Part shown: positions 16,792-25,941 of the stretch, piece by piece
Layout: each line of letters starts with the position of its first letter
Numbering within the stretch: position 1 is the first letter of the stretch
Assembly: GCA_033808805.1 (NCBI GenBank)
Contig: JAPXMY010000006.1
Coordinates: 1 to 64,000 of the forward strand
Direction: 5' to 3'
Length of the DNA: 64,000 bases
Source: UBA1783 sp033808805
GTDB taxonomy: Bacteria; Bacillota_I; Bacilli_A; Erysipelotrichales; Erysipelotrichaceae
Made by a program: the position numbers and the translations under genes
Notes under the pieces: model-generated
What the model was told of the DNA's origin: nothing
The model's database searches: none
What the model saw: only the letters and a program-made list of their open reading frames with translations

Positions 16792-17640
16792 ATGAATAAG
16801 AATAAAAATTTAAAATTATTAGCAGCAAAAATTCGTCTTGATGTCTTAGAAATGCTAATGCATCGTGGCTATGGACATATAGGTGGCTCGATGTCAATTG
16901 TTGAACTATTTGCTGTGTTATATGGTAAACATCTTAATGTAGATCCAAAAAATCCGAAGAAAGAAGACCGCGATATGATTGTTCTTTCAAAAGGACATGC
17001 TGGGCCAGCATGGTACAGTGCACTGGCTGAAATGGGATTTTTCCCAAAGGAAGTGTTAATGACTCTAAATGAAGGTGGAACAATTTTACCTTCACATCCT
17101 GATAGAAACCTGACACCTGGTGTTGATGCAACTACTGGATCTTTAGGTCAGGGAACAAGCATTGCTGCTGGTATTGCAACGGGTCAAAAGTTAAAAGGAA
17201 ATAATGCCTATACTTATATGATTGTCGGTGATGGTGAATTAAATGAAGGCCAATGCTGGGAAGCGTTTATGTATATTGCGCAAAAGAAACTTAACAACTG
17301 TATCGTAATCATCGATGATAATAAAAGACAATTAGATGGATATACCAAAGATATTATTAATCATTATGATCTTAAAGCTAAAATGGAAAGTTTTGGGTTT
17401 AAAACTCTAAGAGTTGATGGAAGCGATATTGAGGCAATCGATGCTGCAATTACTGAGCTTAAGGGAGTAAAAGACAAGGCCGTCTGTATAGTGTTAGATA
17501 CAATTAAGGGTCAAGGTATCAAGTACTTTGAAGACTTGTTCTCTAATCACTCTGTAAAATTTAATAACGAAGCGATTAATAAAGCTGCTGATGAAGCAGT
17601 CAAAGAGCTGAAAGCATTTATTGAAAAGGAGGAAGCCTAA
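16792..17640 (+). CDS. Transketolase, N-terminal (TPP-binding) subunit
   Basis: 282 residues matching the N-terminal half of transketolase: GYGHIGGSMSIVELFAVLYG, the early thiamine diphosphate region, and the GDGELNEGQCWEAFMYIA metal/TPP motif ending IDDNKRQLDG. Split transketolases use this chain with the C-terminal one to move two-carbon units between sugar phosphates. The stop overlaps the partner start as TAATG, ensuring equal translation. Location behind a PTS suggests it feeds an imported pentose-type sugar into the pentose phosphate pathway. Confidence 0.92.
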   Translation: MNKNKNLKLLAAKIRLDVLEMLMHRGYGHIGGSMSIVELFAVLYGKHLNVDPKNPKKEDRDMIVLSKGHAGPAWYSALAEMGFFPKEVLMTLNEGGTILPSHPDRNLTPGVDATTGSLGQGTSIAAGIATGQKLKGNNAYTYMIVGDGELNEGQCWEAFMYIAQKKLNNCIVIIDDNKRQLDGYTKDIINHYDLKAKMESFGFKTLRVDGSDIEAIDAAITELKGVKDKAVCIVLDTIKGQGIKYFEDLFSNHSVKFNNEAINKAADEAVKELKAFIEKEEA

Positions 17641-18596
17641 TGTTTAAGTTAGTAGAAGATAGAAACAAAAAAGGAGAACAGCTAAGTACAACTTTCTGTT
17701 TAACTGTTTCTGAATTAATGAATGATGATGATAAAATAGTTTTTATCGATTCTGACTTGGCTTCTCCAAGTGGTTCAGCTTTAATTGAAAAAGCTCATCC
17801 AGACAGATTTATCAATGTTGGTATTGCTGAAGCAAACATGGTAGGTGTGGCTTCTGGATTATCAATTGAAGGTTTCAAGCCATTTGTTCACTCATTTGCC
17901 CCATTTGCCTCTAGAAGAGTATTTGACCAGATTTATCTGTCTGGAGCTTATGCTAAAACTACTATCAATGTCTATGGTTCTGACCCAGGTTTTACTGTTG
18001 GTCCAAATGGTGGAACACATACCAGTTTTGAGGATGTCGCTTTATATAGAACAATTCCTGATGCTGTAATTGTTGATCCTGCTGATGTCACACAATTAAA
18101 ATGTGCTGTTAAGCAGGCGGCAAGTGAAGAGGGAATTAAGTATATTAGAATTAATAGAAAAGCAGTTAGAAATGTCTACGAACCTGGTTCAAAGTTTGTT
18201 TTTGGAAAAGGTAATGTAGTTAAAAAAGGAACTGATGTTCTAGTAATTACTGCCGGACAGATTCTTAGCGATGCCCTGGATGCTGCTGAAGAGTTAGAGG
18301 CAAAAGGAGTTTCTGTAGAAGTAGTAGATATTTATACTATCAAACCTCTTGATGTTGAACTGATTCTTTCAGAAGTTAAAGGCAAAAAAGCTGTCGTAAC
18401 CTTTGAAAATCACAGTATAATCGGTGGTTTAGGCTCTGCTGTAGCAGAAGTTCTGGCAGAAAACAATGTTAATGTTGTATTTAAAAGACATGGCGTAACT
18501 GATCGTTTTGGTCAGGTTGGAACAGCTGAGTTCTTGCAGGAAGAATACAATCTAACCAGCAAAGATTTAGTTAACACTATTGAATCATTGCTATAA
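17640..18596 (+). CDS. Transketolase, C-terminal subunit
   Basis: 318 residues covering the pyrimidine-binding and C-terminal domains: FINVGIAEANMVGVASGLSIEGFKPFVHSF (with the catalytic glutamate in GIAEANM), GSDPGFTVGPNGGTHTSFEDVALYR and the C-terminal regulatory fold (VEVVDIYTIKPLD, VTFENHSIIGGLGSAV). It forms the active site with the preceding subunit. Operon end; a terminator hairpin follows 34 bases later. Confidence 0.92.
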   Translation: MFKLVEDRNKKGEQLSTTFCLTVSELMNDDDKIVFIDSDLASPSGSALIEKAHPDRFINVGIAEANMVGVASGLSIEGFKPFVHSFAPFASRRVFDQIYLSGAYAKTTINVYGSDPGFTVGPNGGTHTSFEDVALYRTIPDAVIVDPADVTQLKCAVKQAASEEGIKYIRINRKAVRNVYEPGSKFVFGKGNVVKKGTDVLVITAGQILSDALDAAEELEAKGVSVEVVDIYTIKPLDVELILSEVKGKKAVVTFENHSIIGGLGSAVAEVLAENNVNVVFKRHGVTDRFGQVGTAEFLQEEYNLTSKDLVNTIESLL

Positions 18597-18921
18597 TCTT
18601 AAGATATAATCAGATTTATAAAACAAGCAGATATCCACTCAAAAAGGGTGGATATTTCTTTTATGAAAACAATGACTTTAGGAATAGTGATTGGCCATAA
18701 TTGCTGCTGTTGGCCTGTTTAGTGAAAGTTTGCTATAATATGACTTACATTGGAAATATATATTTTTGATATTTTCCCAGGTAATAAAAGTAAATTATTT
18801 AAAAAAATATTCAATCAAGAATATTTTGATATTAATTTAATTGTGTCTGAGTTAATAAATAAATATTGTTTAAAGATATTTTTTGGAAAACAGTGACTAA
18901 AAATTGGAAAGGAGATAGAAC
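18597..18921. other. Intergenic region: terminator, promoter and long leader
   Basis: ATATCCAC (18631-18638) and GTGGATAT (18648-18655) form a terminator followed by TTTCTTTT. An extended -10, TGCTATAAT (18731-18739), probably drives the YjdM gene and would give a leader of about 175 bases. That leader contains a perfect AT hairpin, AAAATATTC/GAATATTTT (18804-18812 and 18819-18827). I see no known riboswitch consensus in it. Confidence 0.55.
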
Positions 18922-19260
18922 ATGAGTTTACCTAATTGTCCTAAATGTGCTGCATCATACACTTATGAAGATGGCAATATGCTGGTTTGTCCGATGTGCT
19001 TCTATGAGTGGACAGAAGAGAGTCAAAAACTGGCTGAAGAAGCTTTAAAAGTGCGAGATCCTTTTGGGAATGAAATAGTTGATGGCTCGGAAGCCATCAT
19101 AGCGATGGATATCAAATTGGGTTCTGACACCATAAAACAGGGAACAAAAGTCAAAGGGATAACGATACTTGATTATCCACAGGATGGTCATGATATCCAG
19201 GGAAGAGTAGATGGTTTTGGACTGTTGCTTCTAAAATCATCAGTTATAAAAGTAAGATAA
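18922..19260 (+). CDS. YjdM/PhnA-family zinc-ribbon protein
   Basis: The 112-residue protein has a zinc ribbon at the start (CPKCAASYTYEDGNMLVCPMC) and the conserved C-terminal small barrel (GTKVKGI, DGHDIQGRVDGFGLLLLKSSVIK). The family was named PhnA from E. coli, but is not phosphonoacetate hydrolase; its biological role is unsettled. Ribosome binding site AAAGGAGAT. A convergent terminator follows. Confidence 0.88.
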   Translation: MSLPNCPKCAASYTYEDGNMLVCPMCFYEWTEESQKLAEEALKVRDPFGNEIVDGSEAIIAMDIKLGSDTIKQGTKVKGITILDYPQDGHDIQGRVDGFGLLLLKSSVIKVR

Positions 19261-19265
19261 AATAA

Positions 19266-19304
19266 AAAATGAGTAGATTTACCTTAAATGAATCTACTCA
19301 TTTT
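19266..19304. terminator. Bidirectional terminator
   Basis: AAAATGAGTAGATT (19266-19279) and AATCTACTCATTTT (19291-19304) are perfect 14-base arms with T-rich ends on both strands, between the convergent yjdM-like and kdgT-like genes. Confidence 0.9.
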
Positions 19305-19311
19305 AATTGAC

Positions 19312-20250
19312 TTAATTTTGCTGAGATAGTTTTTGAGCTATCAGTGGAGAAAGAATGGAGGTTATTATACAGGCCATCGCCACAATTGCCATTGCACTTT
19401 CTACCTGATTTCCAAACAGTAGAGGAAAGGCCATGGCAATGGCAGCGGGATTACCGATAGACATACCAGCCACATTCCAGATAGCTGCTCCATCAACGCC
19501 ATTGTTCTTTTTAAAGACATATTTATCCATCAGAATCAGAGGTAGCATCAGCACCATAAACAGGATACTCATAATAATACCAGCGGCACCAGAGCCAATA
19601 GCTGAAAAAAGATTCATATCAGTGCCCAAGTTCCAACCTAGAAATGGCAGTAATTTTCCCATCAGAGGAGAAAAGAACTCGCCAAAAGCAGGATCTAGAT
19701 TACCAAGTATCAGTCCTAAAATTAAAGGCAGAAAGACAGATATTATAGGCATCCATTCAATGGCTTTTAAATCCCCACCTGAGGTAAGTAAACTTAAAAC
19801 AATCATCGGGGCAAACTGCATACCCATAATGCCATATAATCCATAAACTCCACCAAAATTCTTGTCTCCATATTCGGAATGTATCGCAAATGCTACAGCT
19901 GGATTTAAGGAGAAGATTACACAGCCGAAAGCTAAGATATTGATTCCTAAAAATCCTTCCATACCAAAGACTTTAAAAAATATTACCAGAAGTAATACTG
20001 ACCACAAGGTTTTAAATAATATCATAGGAAGGTGACGTTTTAATAAAGGAACCAGACTTTTGATTTCAATGGTTGTGCCAGCTGCGAAAACCAACAGTCC
20101 GATGATTACCCCTGTACCATGATCAAATAGTTCTGCCATTGTTCCACCTACAGCGCTATACATATTTGGGAAAAATGATATCAGCAGCATGCTCACTATC
20201 ATAGGTACTAAAAACATACCTGCAGGGATTTTATTAATGGCTTTATACAT
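19312..20250 (-). CDS. kdgT: 2-keto-3-deoxygluconate permease family transporter (KdgT-like)
   Basis: The 312-residue integral membrane protein has about ten hydrophobic segments and the family pattern: IPAGMFLVPMIVSMLL at the start, LFDHGTGVIIGLLVFAAGTTI, NPAVAFAIHSEYGD and NVAGMSIGNPAAIAMAFP near the end. KdgT imports keto-deoxy sugar acids released from pectin by proton symport. No other KDG-pathway genes are nearby, and it shares a divergent promoter region with an amidohydrolase gene, so its real substrate may differ. Confidence 0.82.
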   Translation of the reverse strand: MYKAINKIPAGMFLVPMIVSMLLISFFPNMYSAVGGTMAELFDHGTGVIIGLLVFAAGTTIEIKSLVPLLKRHLPMILFKTLWSVLLLVIFFKVFGMEGFLGINILAFGCVIFSLNPAVAFAIHSEYGDKNFGGVYGLYGIMGMQFAPMIVLSLLTSGGDLKAIEWMPIISVFLPLILGLILGNLDPAFGEFFSPLMGKLLPFLGWNLGTDMNLFSAIGSGAAGIIMSILFMVLMLPLILMDKYVFKKNNGVDGAAIWNVAGMSIGNPAAIAMAFPLLFGNQVESAMAIVAMACIITSILSPLIAQKLSQQN

Positions 20251-20289
20251 CAGTCTTTACCTCCTTTGTCAGTAAATTTCATTATTTTA

Positions 20290-20384
20290 ATTATTGTTTT
20301 TGGTAATTATTTTGTCAAGGTTTTTATTTCATTATTGGCTATCAGAATATAATTTTTGAAAAGTAGGCAAAAATATAATATAAT
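20290..20384. promoter_or_regulatory. Divergent promoters of the permease and amidohydrolase genes
   Basis: Leftward: TTGACA (complement of 20313-20318), 17 bases, AATAAT (complement of 20290-20295). Rightward: TTGAAA (20356-20361), 17 bases, TATAAT (20379-20384). The -35 boxes are 37 bases apart, so one bound regulator could control both genes. Confidence 0.65.
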
Positions 20385-20434
20385 TGAATTACATAAAAGT
20401 GCTTACATATAAAATAAAGAAAAGGGGGTAAAAT

Positions 20435-21808
20435 ATGAGTAGGATACTTTTTAAAAATGGCTTGGTAGTAAGCCCAGACAGTACTAGAAAACTTGATGTT
20501 TTAGTTGAAAATGAAAAAATCGTTAAAATTGCCCAAACTATCTGTGCAGACAGTGCAGAGCGCATTATTGATGCTGATGGTAAATATCTGATTCCTGGTT
20601 TAATTGATACCCATGTTCACATTGGTTGGCCTGATTGGGATGTAGTTAAATCTTATGAAGCAGAATCAATCTCCGCTGCCTTTGGTGGAGTCACCACAAT
20701 GATTGACCGTATGAATCTTGATAATGGTCCAATTGAAGAACAGATTTTCAAAAAAGGTGGCAGAATTGATGTTCTTGAAGCCAATTCTTATATTGATTGT
20801 GCTTTGCAATGTGCTCTTTATACACCTGAAAACCTTGAAGAAATTCCAAGTCTGTATGAAAAGGGAATTCTAGGGTTTAAATTCTACATACCTTATCGTG
20901 GCAAGGAAGCTGTTCCTCCACAGGTAGGAATCGATGATGGTATAATTTACTTTGGTTTTGATAAGATTGCGAAAACTTCGCCATATGCCCAAGCTCAGGT
21001 ACATGCAGAAAATATCGAAATTTTCTTCCAGTATAAAGAGAGAATTCTAAAGGATGAACAGTTCAATAAAATTGTGCGTTGGGCAGAAACCAGACCAAAT
21101 TTTGTTGAGCTGGAGGCAATTATCCGCTGTGCTTATTTTGCCAAGATTACCGGTGCAACACTTTATATCGTTCATCTCAGCACCAAAGAAGGCCCTGAGT
21201 TGATTGAAAAGTTGCGTGGTGAAGGTATTAAAATTATTGCTGAGACCTGTCCACAATATCTGGTCATGAACTATGATGATGCTGATCGAATCTTAAGTAA
21301 GGTCAATCCTCCAATTCGTACCAAACAGGACAATCAGGGATTATGGGATGGTATCAATAAGGGTATTATTGAAACCTTGGGTTCTGACCATGCCCCTTGT
21401 GCTAAAAAGCATAAGCAGGAATTCTGGTCAGCAACAGTTGGTATGGCTGGAATTGAAACCATGCTTCCAGTAATGTTATCTGAAGGAGTTAATAAAGGCA
21501 AAATAACTTTAGAGAAACTGGTAGAAATATCAAGTTATAATTGCGCAAAACACTTCAATCTATTGCCAAGAAAGGGTTTGATTGATGTTGGATATGATGC
21601 AGATATTGTAATGGTAGATTTAGAAAAAGAATATACCCTATCTGTTGATGATTTGCATAGCCTTTCTGATTTCTCGCCTTATGATGGCTGGAAATTAAAA
21701 GGAGCTCCAATATTGACAATGGTTCGTGGTAAAGTAATCGTTGAAAATGGAGTGCTGAAAGGCGAAAAGGGACATGGTAAATTTATTCCTTCTGAAGCAA
21801 AATATTAA
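20435..21808 (+). CDS. Dihydropyrimidinase/allantoinase-like amidohydrolase
   Basis: The 457-residue protein is a cyclic-amidohydrolase: LIPGLIDTHVHIGW (HxH metal ligands), GILGFKFYIPYRG with the likely carboxylated lysine, QVHAENIE, VHLSTKEGPELI, CPQYLVM and GSDHAPCAKKHK (aspartate ligand), then GLIDVGYDADIVMVDL. Members open cyclic amides such as hydantoins, dihydropyrimidines, allantoin or dihydroorotate. No pyrimidine or purine genes flank it, so the substrate is open. The glutaminase gene follows 60 bases later, hinting at a nitrogen-scavenging operon. Confidence 0.85.
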   Translation: MSRILFKNGLVVSPDSTRKLDVLVENEKIVKIAQTICADSAERIIDADGKYLIPGLIDTHVHIGWPDWDVVKSYEAESISAAFGGVTTMIDRMNLDNGPIEEQIFKKGGRIDVLEANSYIDCALQCALYTPENLEEIPSLYEKGILGFKFYIPYRGKEAVPPQVGIDDGIIYFGFDKIAKTSPYAQAQVHAENIEIFFQYKERILKDEQFNKIVRWAETRPNFVELEAIIRCAYFAKITGATLYIVHLSTKEGPELIEKLRGEGIKIIAETCPQYLVMNYDDADRILSKVNPPIRTKQDNQGLWDGINKGIIETLGSDHAPCAKKHKQEFWSATVGMAGIETMLPVMLSEGVNKGKITLEKLVEISSYNCAKHFNLLPRKGLIDVGYDADIVMVDLEKEYTLSVDDLHSLSDFSPYDGWKLKGAPILTMVRGKVIVENGVLKGEKGHGKFIPSEAKY

Positions 21809-21812
21809 AAAG

Positions 21813-21855
21813 AAGTCAGCTAAAGGATGGTAGTCTAACTGTCATCCTTTGACTT
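21813..21855 (+). promoter_or_regulatory. Intra-operon hairpin before the glutaminase gene
   Basis: AAAGGATG (21822-21829) pairs with CATCCTTT (21843-21850), and the stem can extend through AAGTC/GACTT with a small bulge. There is no T-run, so this may be an mRNA-processing or stability structure, not a terminator. It ends close to the ribosome binding site TAGGAG of the next gene. Confidence 0.5.
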
Positions 21856-21867
21856 TAGGAGTATAAA

Positions 21868-22818
21868 ATGGAAAACAAAAAGCAGAAAAATATAAATTAT
21901 GATGAAATACTAAAAGAATCCCTGGCCTATGGCTCAAAATACCGTGGGAAGGGTTCAACTATGGATTATTTAGGCATCAAAGATGAAAAAGAGCTGGATA
22001 AATGGGCTTTAGCTTTAATAGATGATAAGGGAAATGTCTTTCAGGCAGGAGATGCGGAGCAGCGATTCTCTATGCAGAGTGTTTCCAAGGTTTTGACTTT
22101 TCTAATTCTATTGGAAAATAAATCTTTAGCTGAAATAACTCAGACTATTGATATAAAACCGACAGCTCTTCCTTATAACAGTATCATTGATCTAGAACTG
22201 GGAAAAAGAAAACCAAGAAATCCGATGGTCAGTATTGGTGCCATTGCGACAATTGCTTTATTATATGAGATTTATCAGGAAAATACTTTTGAAGTAATTT
22301 TAAACCATCTTAAAGAAATTACTGGAAATCATGAGCTTTATTACAGTGAAGAAATCCTTATTCCAGAAATGGCTAGAGCCTATACTAATATTTCAGGTCT
22401 GCATTTAATGATTCAGGCCGGTACTCTAGCTAAAGATACGAAGATAAAGGAAGTTATTGAAATATATTATAAATGTTGCACTATAATGGTAAATACTATT
22501 GAGCTTGCTCAGTTTTCTCATCTGCTTTCTAATGATGGTTATCATATTTTAAAAAGAAAGCAGCTGTATAAACCAGAAAATGTGCAGATACTGCGCTCTA
22601 TTATGGCTCTTAGCGGTATGTATAATCATTCTGGTGAGTTTGCTGCTTCGGTAGGTTTACCAGCTAAAAGTGGAGTGGGTGGTGGAGTGCTAACTTCTAC
22701 CAGATGTAAACTGGGAATAGCGGCTTTCAGTCCAAGACTTGATGAAGCTGGAAACAGTATCGTTGCGGTCAAAAGTTTAGAGTATTTGTCAAAAAAATTG
22801 AACCTTTCGATTTATTAA
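21868..22818 (+). CDS. glsA: Glutaminase (serine-dependent GlsA family)
   Basis: The 316-residue enzyme has the beta-lactamase-like signature FSMQSVSK (Ser-x-x-Lys), GKRKPRNPMVSIGAIATIAL, the LIPEMARAYTNISGLHLMIQ region and VGLPAKSGVGGGVL. It hydrolyses glutamine to glutamate and ammonia in the cytoplasm. Length is normal for short bacterial forms. Its downstream terminator and upstream amidohydrolase gene define a two-gene unit. Confidence 0.93.
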   Translation: MENKKQKNINYDEILKESLAYGSKYRGKGSTMDYLGIKDEKELDKWALALIDDKGNVFQAGDAEQRFSMQSVSKVLTFLILLENKSLAEITQTIDIKPTALPYNSIIDLELGKRKPRNPMVSIGAIATIALLYEIYQENTFEVILNHLKEITGNHELYYSEEILIPEMARAYTNISGLHLMIQAGTLAKDTKIKEVIEIYYKCCTIMVNTIELAQFSHLLSNDGYHILKRKQLYKPENVQILRSIMALSGMYNHSGEFAASVGLPAKSGVGGGVLTSTRCKLGIAAFSPRLDEAGNSIVAVKSLEYLSKKLNLSIY

Positions 22819-22824
22819 AATATA

Positions 22825-22850
22825 AAAACATCTTCAAAAGATGTTTTTTG
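22825..22850 (+). terminator. Intrinsic terminator after the glutaminase gene
   Basis: AAAACATCTT (22825-22834) and AAGATGTTTT (22838-22847) form a ten-base stem with a three-base loop and a T-rich tail. Confidence 0.9.
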
Positions 22851-22874
22851 TTTGGGTTTATTACTTTTAATTAA

Positions 22875-22903
22875 TTGACACTGATTTTAGCTAACTTTAT
22901 AAT
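22875..22903 (+). promoter_or_regulatory. Perfect consensus promoter giving a likely leaderless mRNA
   Basis: TTGACA (22875-22880), exactly 17 bases, TATAAT (22898-22903). The ATG of the TIR gene is at 22910, six bases after the -10 box, where transcription would start. No ribosome binding site lies between, so the transcript should begin at or within a base or so of the start codon. Confidence 0.82.
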
Positions 22904-22909
22904 TTATCT

Positions 22910-25882
22910 ATGATAACAAACAACTATAATGCCTTTATTTCCTATCGACATCAAAGTCCTGATCAGGAAATAGCTAAAAAACTTCATTCTTTAATTGAAA
23001 ATTACAAGATACCTTCCTCTTTAAAGAAGTCTTTGGGCATCTCTAAAATGGGAAGGGTTTTTCGTGACCAGGAAGAGTTGCCTCTTTCTTCTAATCTGGG
23101 TGAAGATATTCGTCAGGCTTTAGAAAACTCAGAGTGGCTGATATGTATCTGCTCGCCAAGATATCTACAGTCAAAGTGGTGTCTGGAAGAAGTAGACTAT
23201 TTTATTTCTTTGGGAAGAAGAGATAAAATACTGGCTATTCTAATTGAAGGAGAACCAGTTGATTCTTTTCCATTAGCTCTGCGTTTTGAAGAGATTGATG
23301 GTAAAAAAGTAGAAAGAGAGCCACTGGCCGCTGATGTTAGAGCGAATTCTTTAAATGAATCATTAAAAAAGTTAAACAACGAAAAACATCGAATCCTGGC
23401 TCCGATGCTTAATGTCAATTATGATGATTTGAAGCAAAGGGATAGAGTTAGAAAAAATAAAATCAGAGCTGCAGTCAGCGCTGGTGTAATAATGGTCCTG
23501 TCAATATTTTTAATGTATGTTGTTATCAAAAATAAACAGATATCCGATGAAAGAAATGCCGCCCTTATCGCCGAATCAAAATGGCTGGCCCAATCGGCCA
23601 ATCAGGCACTGGATAACGGTGATAAGAATCTGTCTTTATTGTTATCGCTGGAAGCTCTGCCAGAAGATGGCGATAATCCAGATCGACCAATTGTAACCGA
23701 GGCAATAAGCTCTCTTTATAATGGTCTTATTTATGGAGCCAATGATCAATATTCAGCGGTATATGATATTAAAGCAGAATATCAGGAATATTATGGTATT
23801 TTAAATTATCTGGCTCTTAAAAATGGAGAAGAAATAACTTTTTATAATAAAGGCGATGGAATGCTTAACCTGGAGGTTAATGATAATACTTTAATATATA
23901 AAGAAGCTTTTGATTATCGAAAAGAAGCCAGTAATTTCTTTGATAATTTAACCGAAGAAGAGCTTGAAAAACTAGGGATAAGTAAATACAGCTGGCACCA
24001 TAATGTTTATCGTGGTGAAAACGAACAGGGAAGCCTAAAAGCTTACACCACAGTATATTTAACAGCTGATCTTAGAGGGAATTTCTATTTATATGACGGT
24101 AGTCTGTTTCTTCGTCATTGCTATACGGTTGATTTGAAACAATATCGTGATGCCGATTATTTCAGTTACTATGAAAATGATGGCGAGAGTTTAATTCATC
24201 TTGATTCTACAAAAGATGGTGATTATATTATTGCTCTTTATAAACCGTATCTTGTAATCTGGGATAAAGCTACTGAAGAAATAAATAACATTCTGTTCTA
24301 TCCAGATTTTGATAAAAGTTTCTTTAAAGCAATGAATATTGCTCCTTTAGAATCTATTTTAGCCATCCAGACAACCTCTGGTAATATCTATACCTATGAC
24401 ATAATAAATAAAAAAACCATTTGTCGAATGGATAATAAATCCAATCCAATAGATGGATTCTGTTTTAATGCTGATGGCTCAAGAATTCTGGCTTATAGTA
24501 CGGAAAGAAAGATGATAATGCTGTTTAACGCCAGCAATGGAGAAATGCTGCAGGATTTTAAAGTCGATTTTGCTCTGGAAAAAGCTCACTACTTCTATAA
24601 AGATGGTTATGGTAATGCTGTTAGAGATGACTACATTATTGCCAGTGGAAAAAATATTTTACGTGTCTATATGGCTGGTAACTCATCTTCCCTTGATGTC
24701 ATAGCTCCTTTAAAAGGTACTATCGCTATCAACGAACCAAATTTTTCAACTCTTTCCAATAGTGGTAAAATAGTTGTTTCTTTTGTTATGAATCCTTCGG
24801 CCGAATGTTTTATCTATATCAATGACCCATTTTCTGGTGAAATATTAAATGTTTATCCAGTACACATGTTCTCTCATCGTTTAAAAGCCTTTGAAAACAA
24901 TGAGATATTTCTTTTAGAAACCAATTATTTACAAAAAGATAAGGATAATGATTATGCCTACGTCAGAGTTTTTGATGGTGATACAGGAGAAATAAAGGAT
25001 ACAATTGTTTTTGTTCCAGATTTTGACTATGACGGAAAACCTGATGAAGGTTCAGCTAAAAGATCAGCTTGCAATGATGTATTGTATACCAAAGAAACAG
25101 ACACAATACTTGTTTTGGTAGAGGATGGCTATGCTTCGGGAAATTATCCGGCATCATTATTTGTTTTAGATGGTCAAACTCATCAGTTGCTTTGGAATCT
25201 GTCAGCTAAACTCAGTGTCCACAATCTTCAGTTTGAACTAGAAAAGGATGATGCCATCGGTATAAAGGCCCAGTTTATCAATGATGGCAAAGAGATATTA
25301 ATTGTTTATAACTGTATGTATCAGGGTGTAAGACCTTACAAGGGGGCAGTGGAGATAAGAGACAGTAGAACTGGTGAGTGTAAGGCAGAGTACTTTTTAG
25401 AAGTAGAAAGTGGTTTAATGCTGGAAGATAAAGATTGCTATTTTGTTGATGAAGAAAAAGGTCTTTTATATGTCAGATCAAGGATTTACTCAAAAAAAGA
25501 AGTTGATGTTTATGATTTATATAGTGGTGAACTGAAAGAAAAGATTTTAACTGAAGAATATAAAGGAATTTTCAATGACAAACTTTTAAAAGAGAATTTC
25601 TGGCTTTTCGGCAGTCATCGTGTTAAAACCAAAGATAATATCATTTACGATATTGATAGTGGGGAAACAATTATGAAGTTTCAAAAAAATATCATTATTG
25701 TGTCTTCTTCAGGAAATGGTGAGGCCCTGGAATTTGTCTATGAAGGTAGTGAAGCTCTATTAAATGATACCTTTTATGTCATTCACAATGTTGATGTAAA
25801 TACCCTGATAAAGGCCGCAAAAGAAATGCTGAAGGGCAGAGAGCTGACTGCAGAAGAAAAAAAGGCCTACTTCCTGGAATAA
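22910..25882 (+). CDS. Membrane-anchored TIR-domain protein with beta-propeller-like repeats
   Basis: The 990-residue protein starts with a TIR domain (YNAFISYRHQSPDQ, GRVFRDQEELPLSSNLGEDIRQAL, WLICICSPRYLQSKWCLEEVDYF). W90 and E93/E94 lie in the WCxxE region that carries the catalytic glutamate of NAD-cleaving TIRs. One transmembrane helix follows at about 187-206, then a helical segment (AESKWLAQSANQALDNGDKNLSLLLSLEALPED) typical of nSTAND-like WD-repeat proteins. About 750 residues of beta-propeller-like blades complete it (ILAIQTTSGNIYTYDI, IDGFCFNADGSRILAYSTE). It could be an NADase-type effector or a signalling scaffold. The start is fixed by the promoter spacing. Confidence 0.85.
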   Translation: MITNNYNAFISYRHQSPDQEIAKKLHSLIENYKIPSSLKKSLGISKMGRVFRDQEELPLSSNLGEDIRQALENSEWLICICSPRYLQSKWCLEEVDYFISLGRRDKILAILIEGEPVDSFPLALRFEEIDGKKVEREPLAADVRANSLNESLKKLNNEKHRILAPMLNVNYDDLKQRDRVRKNKIRAAVSAGVIMVLSIFLMYVVIKNKQISDERNAALIAESKWLAQSANQALDNGDKNLSLLLSLEALPEDGDNPDRPIVTEAISSLYNGLIYGANDQYSAVYDIKAEYQEYYGILNYLALKNGEEITFYNKGDGMLNLEVNDNTLIYKEAFDYRKEASNFFDNLTEEELEKLGISKYSWHHNVYRGENEQGSLKAYTTVYLTADLRGNFYLYDGSLFLRHCYTVDLKQYRDADYFSYYENDGESLIHLDSTKDGDYIIALYKPYLVIWDKATEEINNILFYPDFDKSFFKAMNIAPLESILAIQTTSGNIYTYDIINKKTICRMDNKSNPIDGFCFNADGSRILAYSTERKMIMLFNASNGEMLQDFKVDFALEKAHYFYKDGYGNAVRDDYIIASGKNILRVYMAGNSSSLDVIAPLKGTIAINEPNFSTLSNSGKIVVSFVMNPSAECFIYINDPFSGEILNVYPVHMFSHRLKAFENNEIFLLETNYLQKDKDNDYAYVRVFDGDTGEIKDTIVFVPDFDYDGKPDEGSAKRSACNDVLYTKETDTILVLVEDGYASGNYPASLFVLDGQTHQLLWNLSAKLSVHNLQFELEKDDAIGIKAQFINDGKEILIVYNCMYQGVRPYKGAVEIRDSRTGECKAEYFLEVESGLMLEDKDCYFVDEEKGLLYVRSRIYSKKEVDVYDLYSGELKEKILTEEYKGIFNDKLLKENFWLFGSHRVKTKDNIIYDIDSGETIMKFQKNIIIVSSSGNGEALEFVYEGSEALLNDTFYVIHNVDVNTLIKAAKEMLKGRELTAEEKKAYFLE

Positions 25883-25941
25883 TAAAAGAAGAAAGATATA
25901 ACTATTTAAAAAACAATAACTCTAAATACAGGAGTGTATCA

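Noticed and set aside
19433..19846. 137-codon frame opposite the permease gene
   Set aside because: Antisense shadow of a well-supported membrane protein gene; no binding site or recognisable product.
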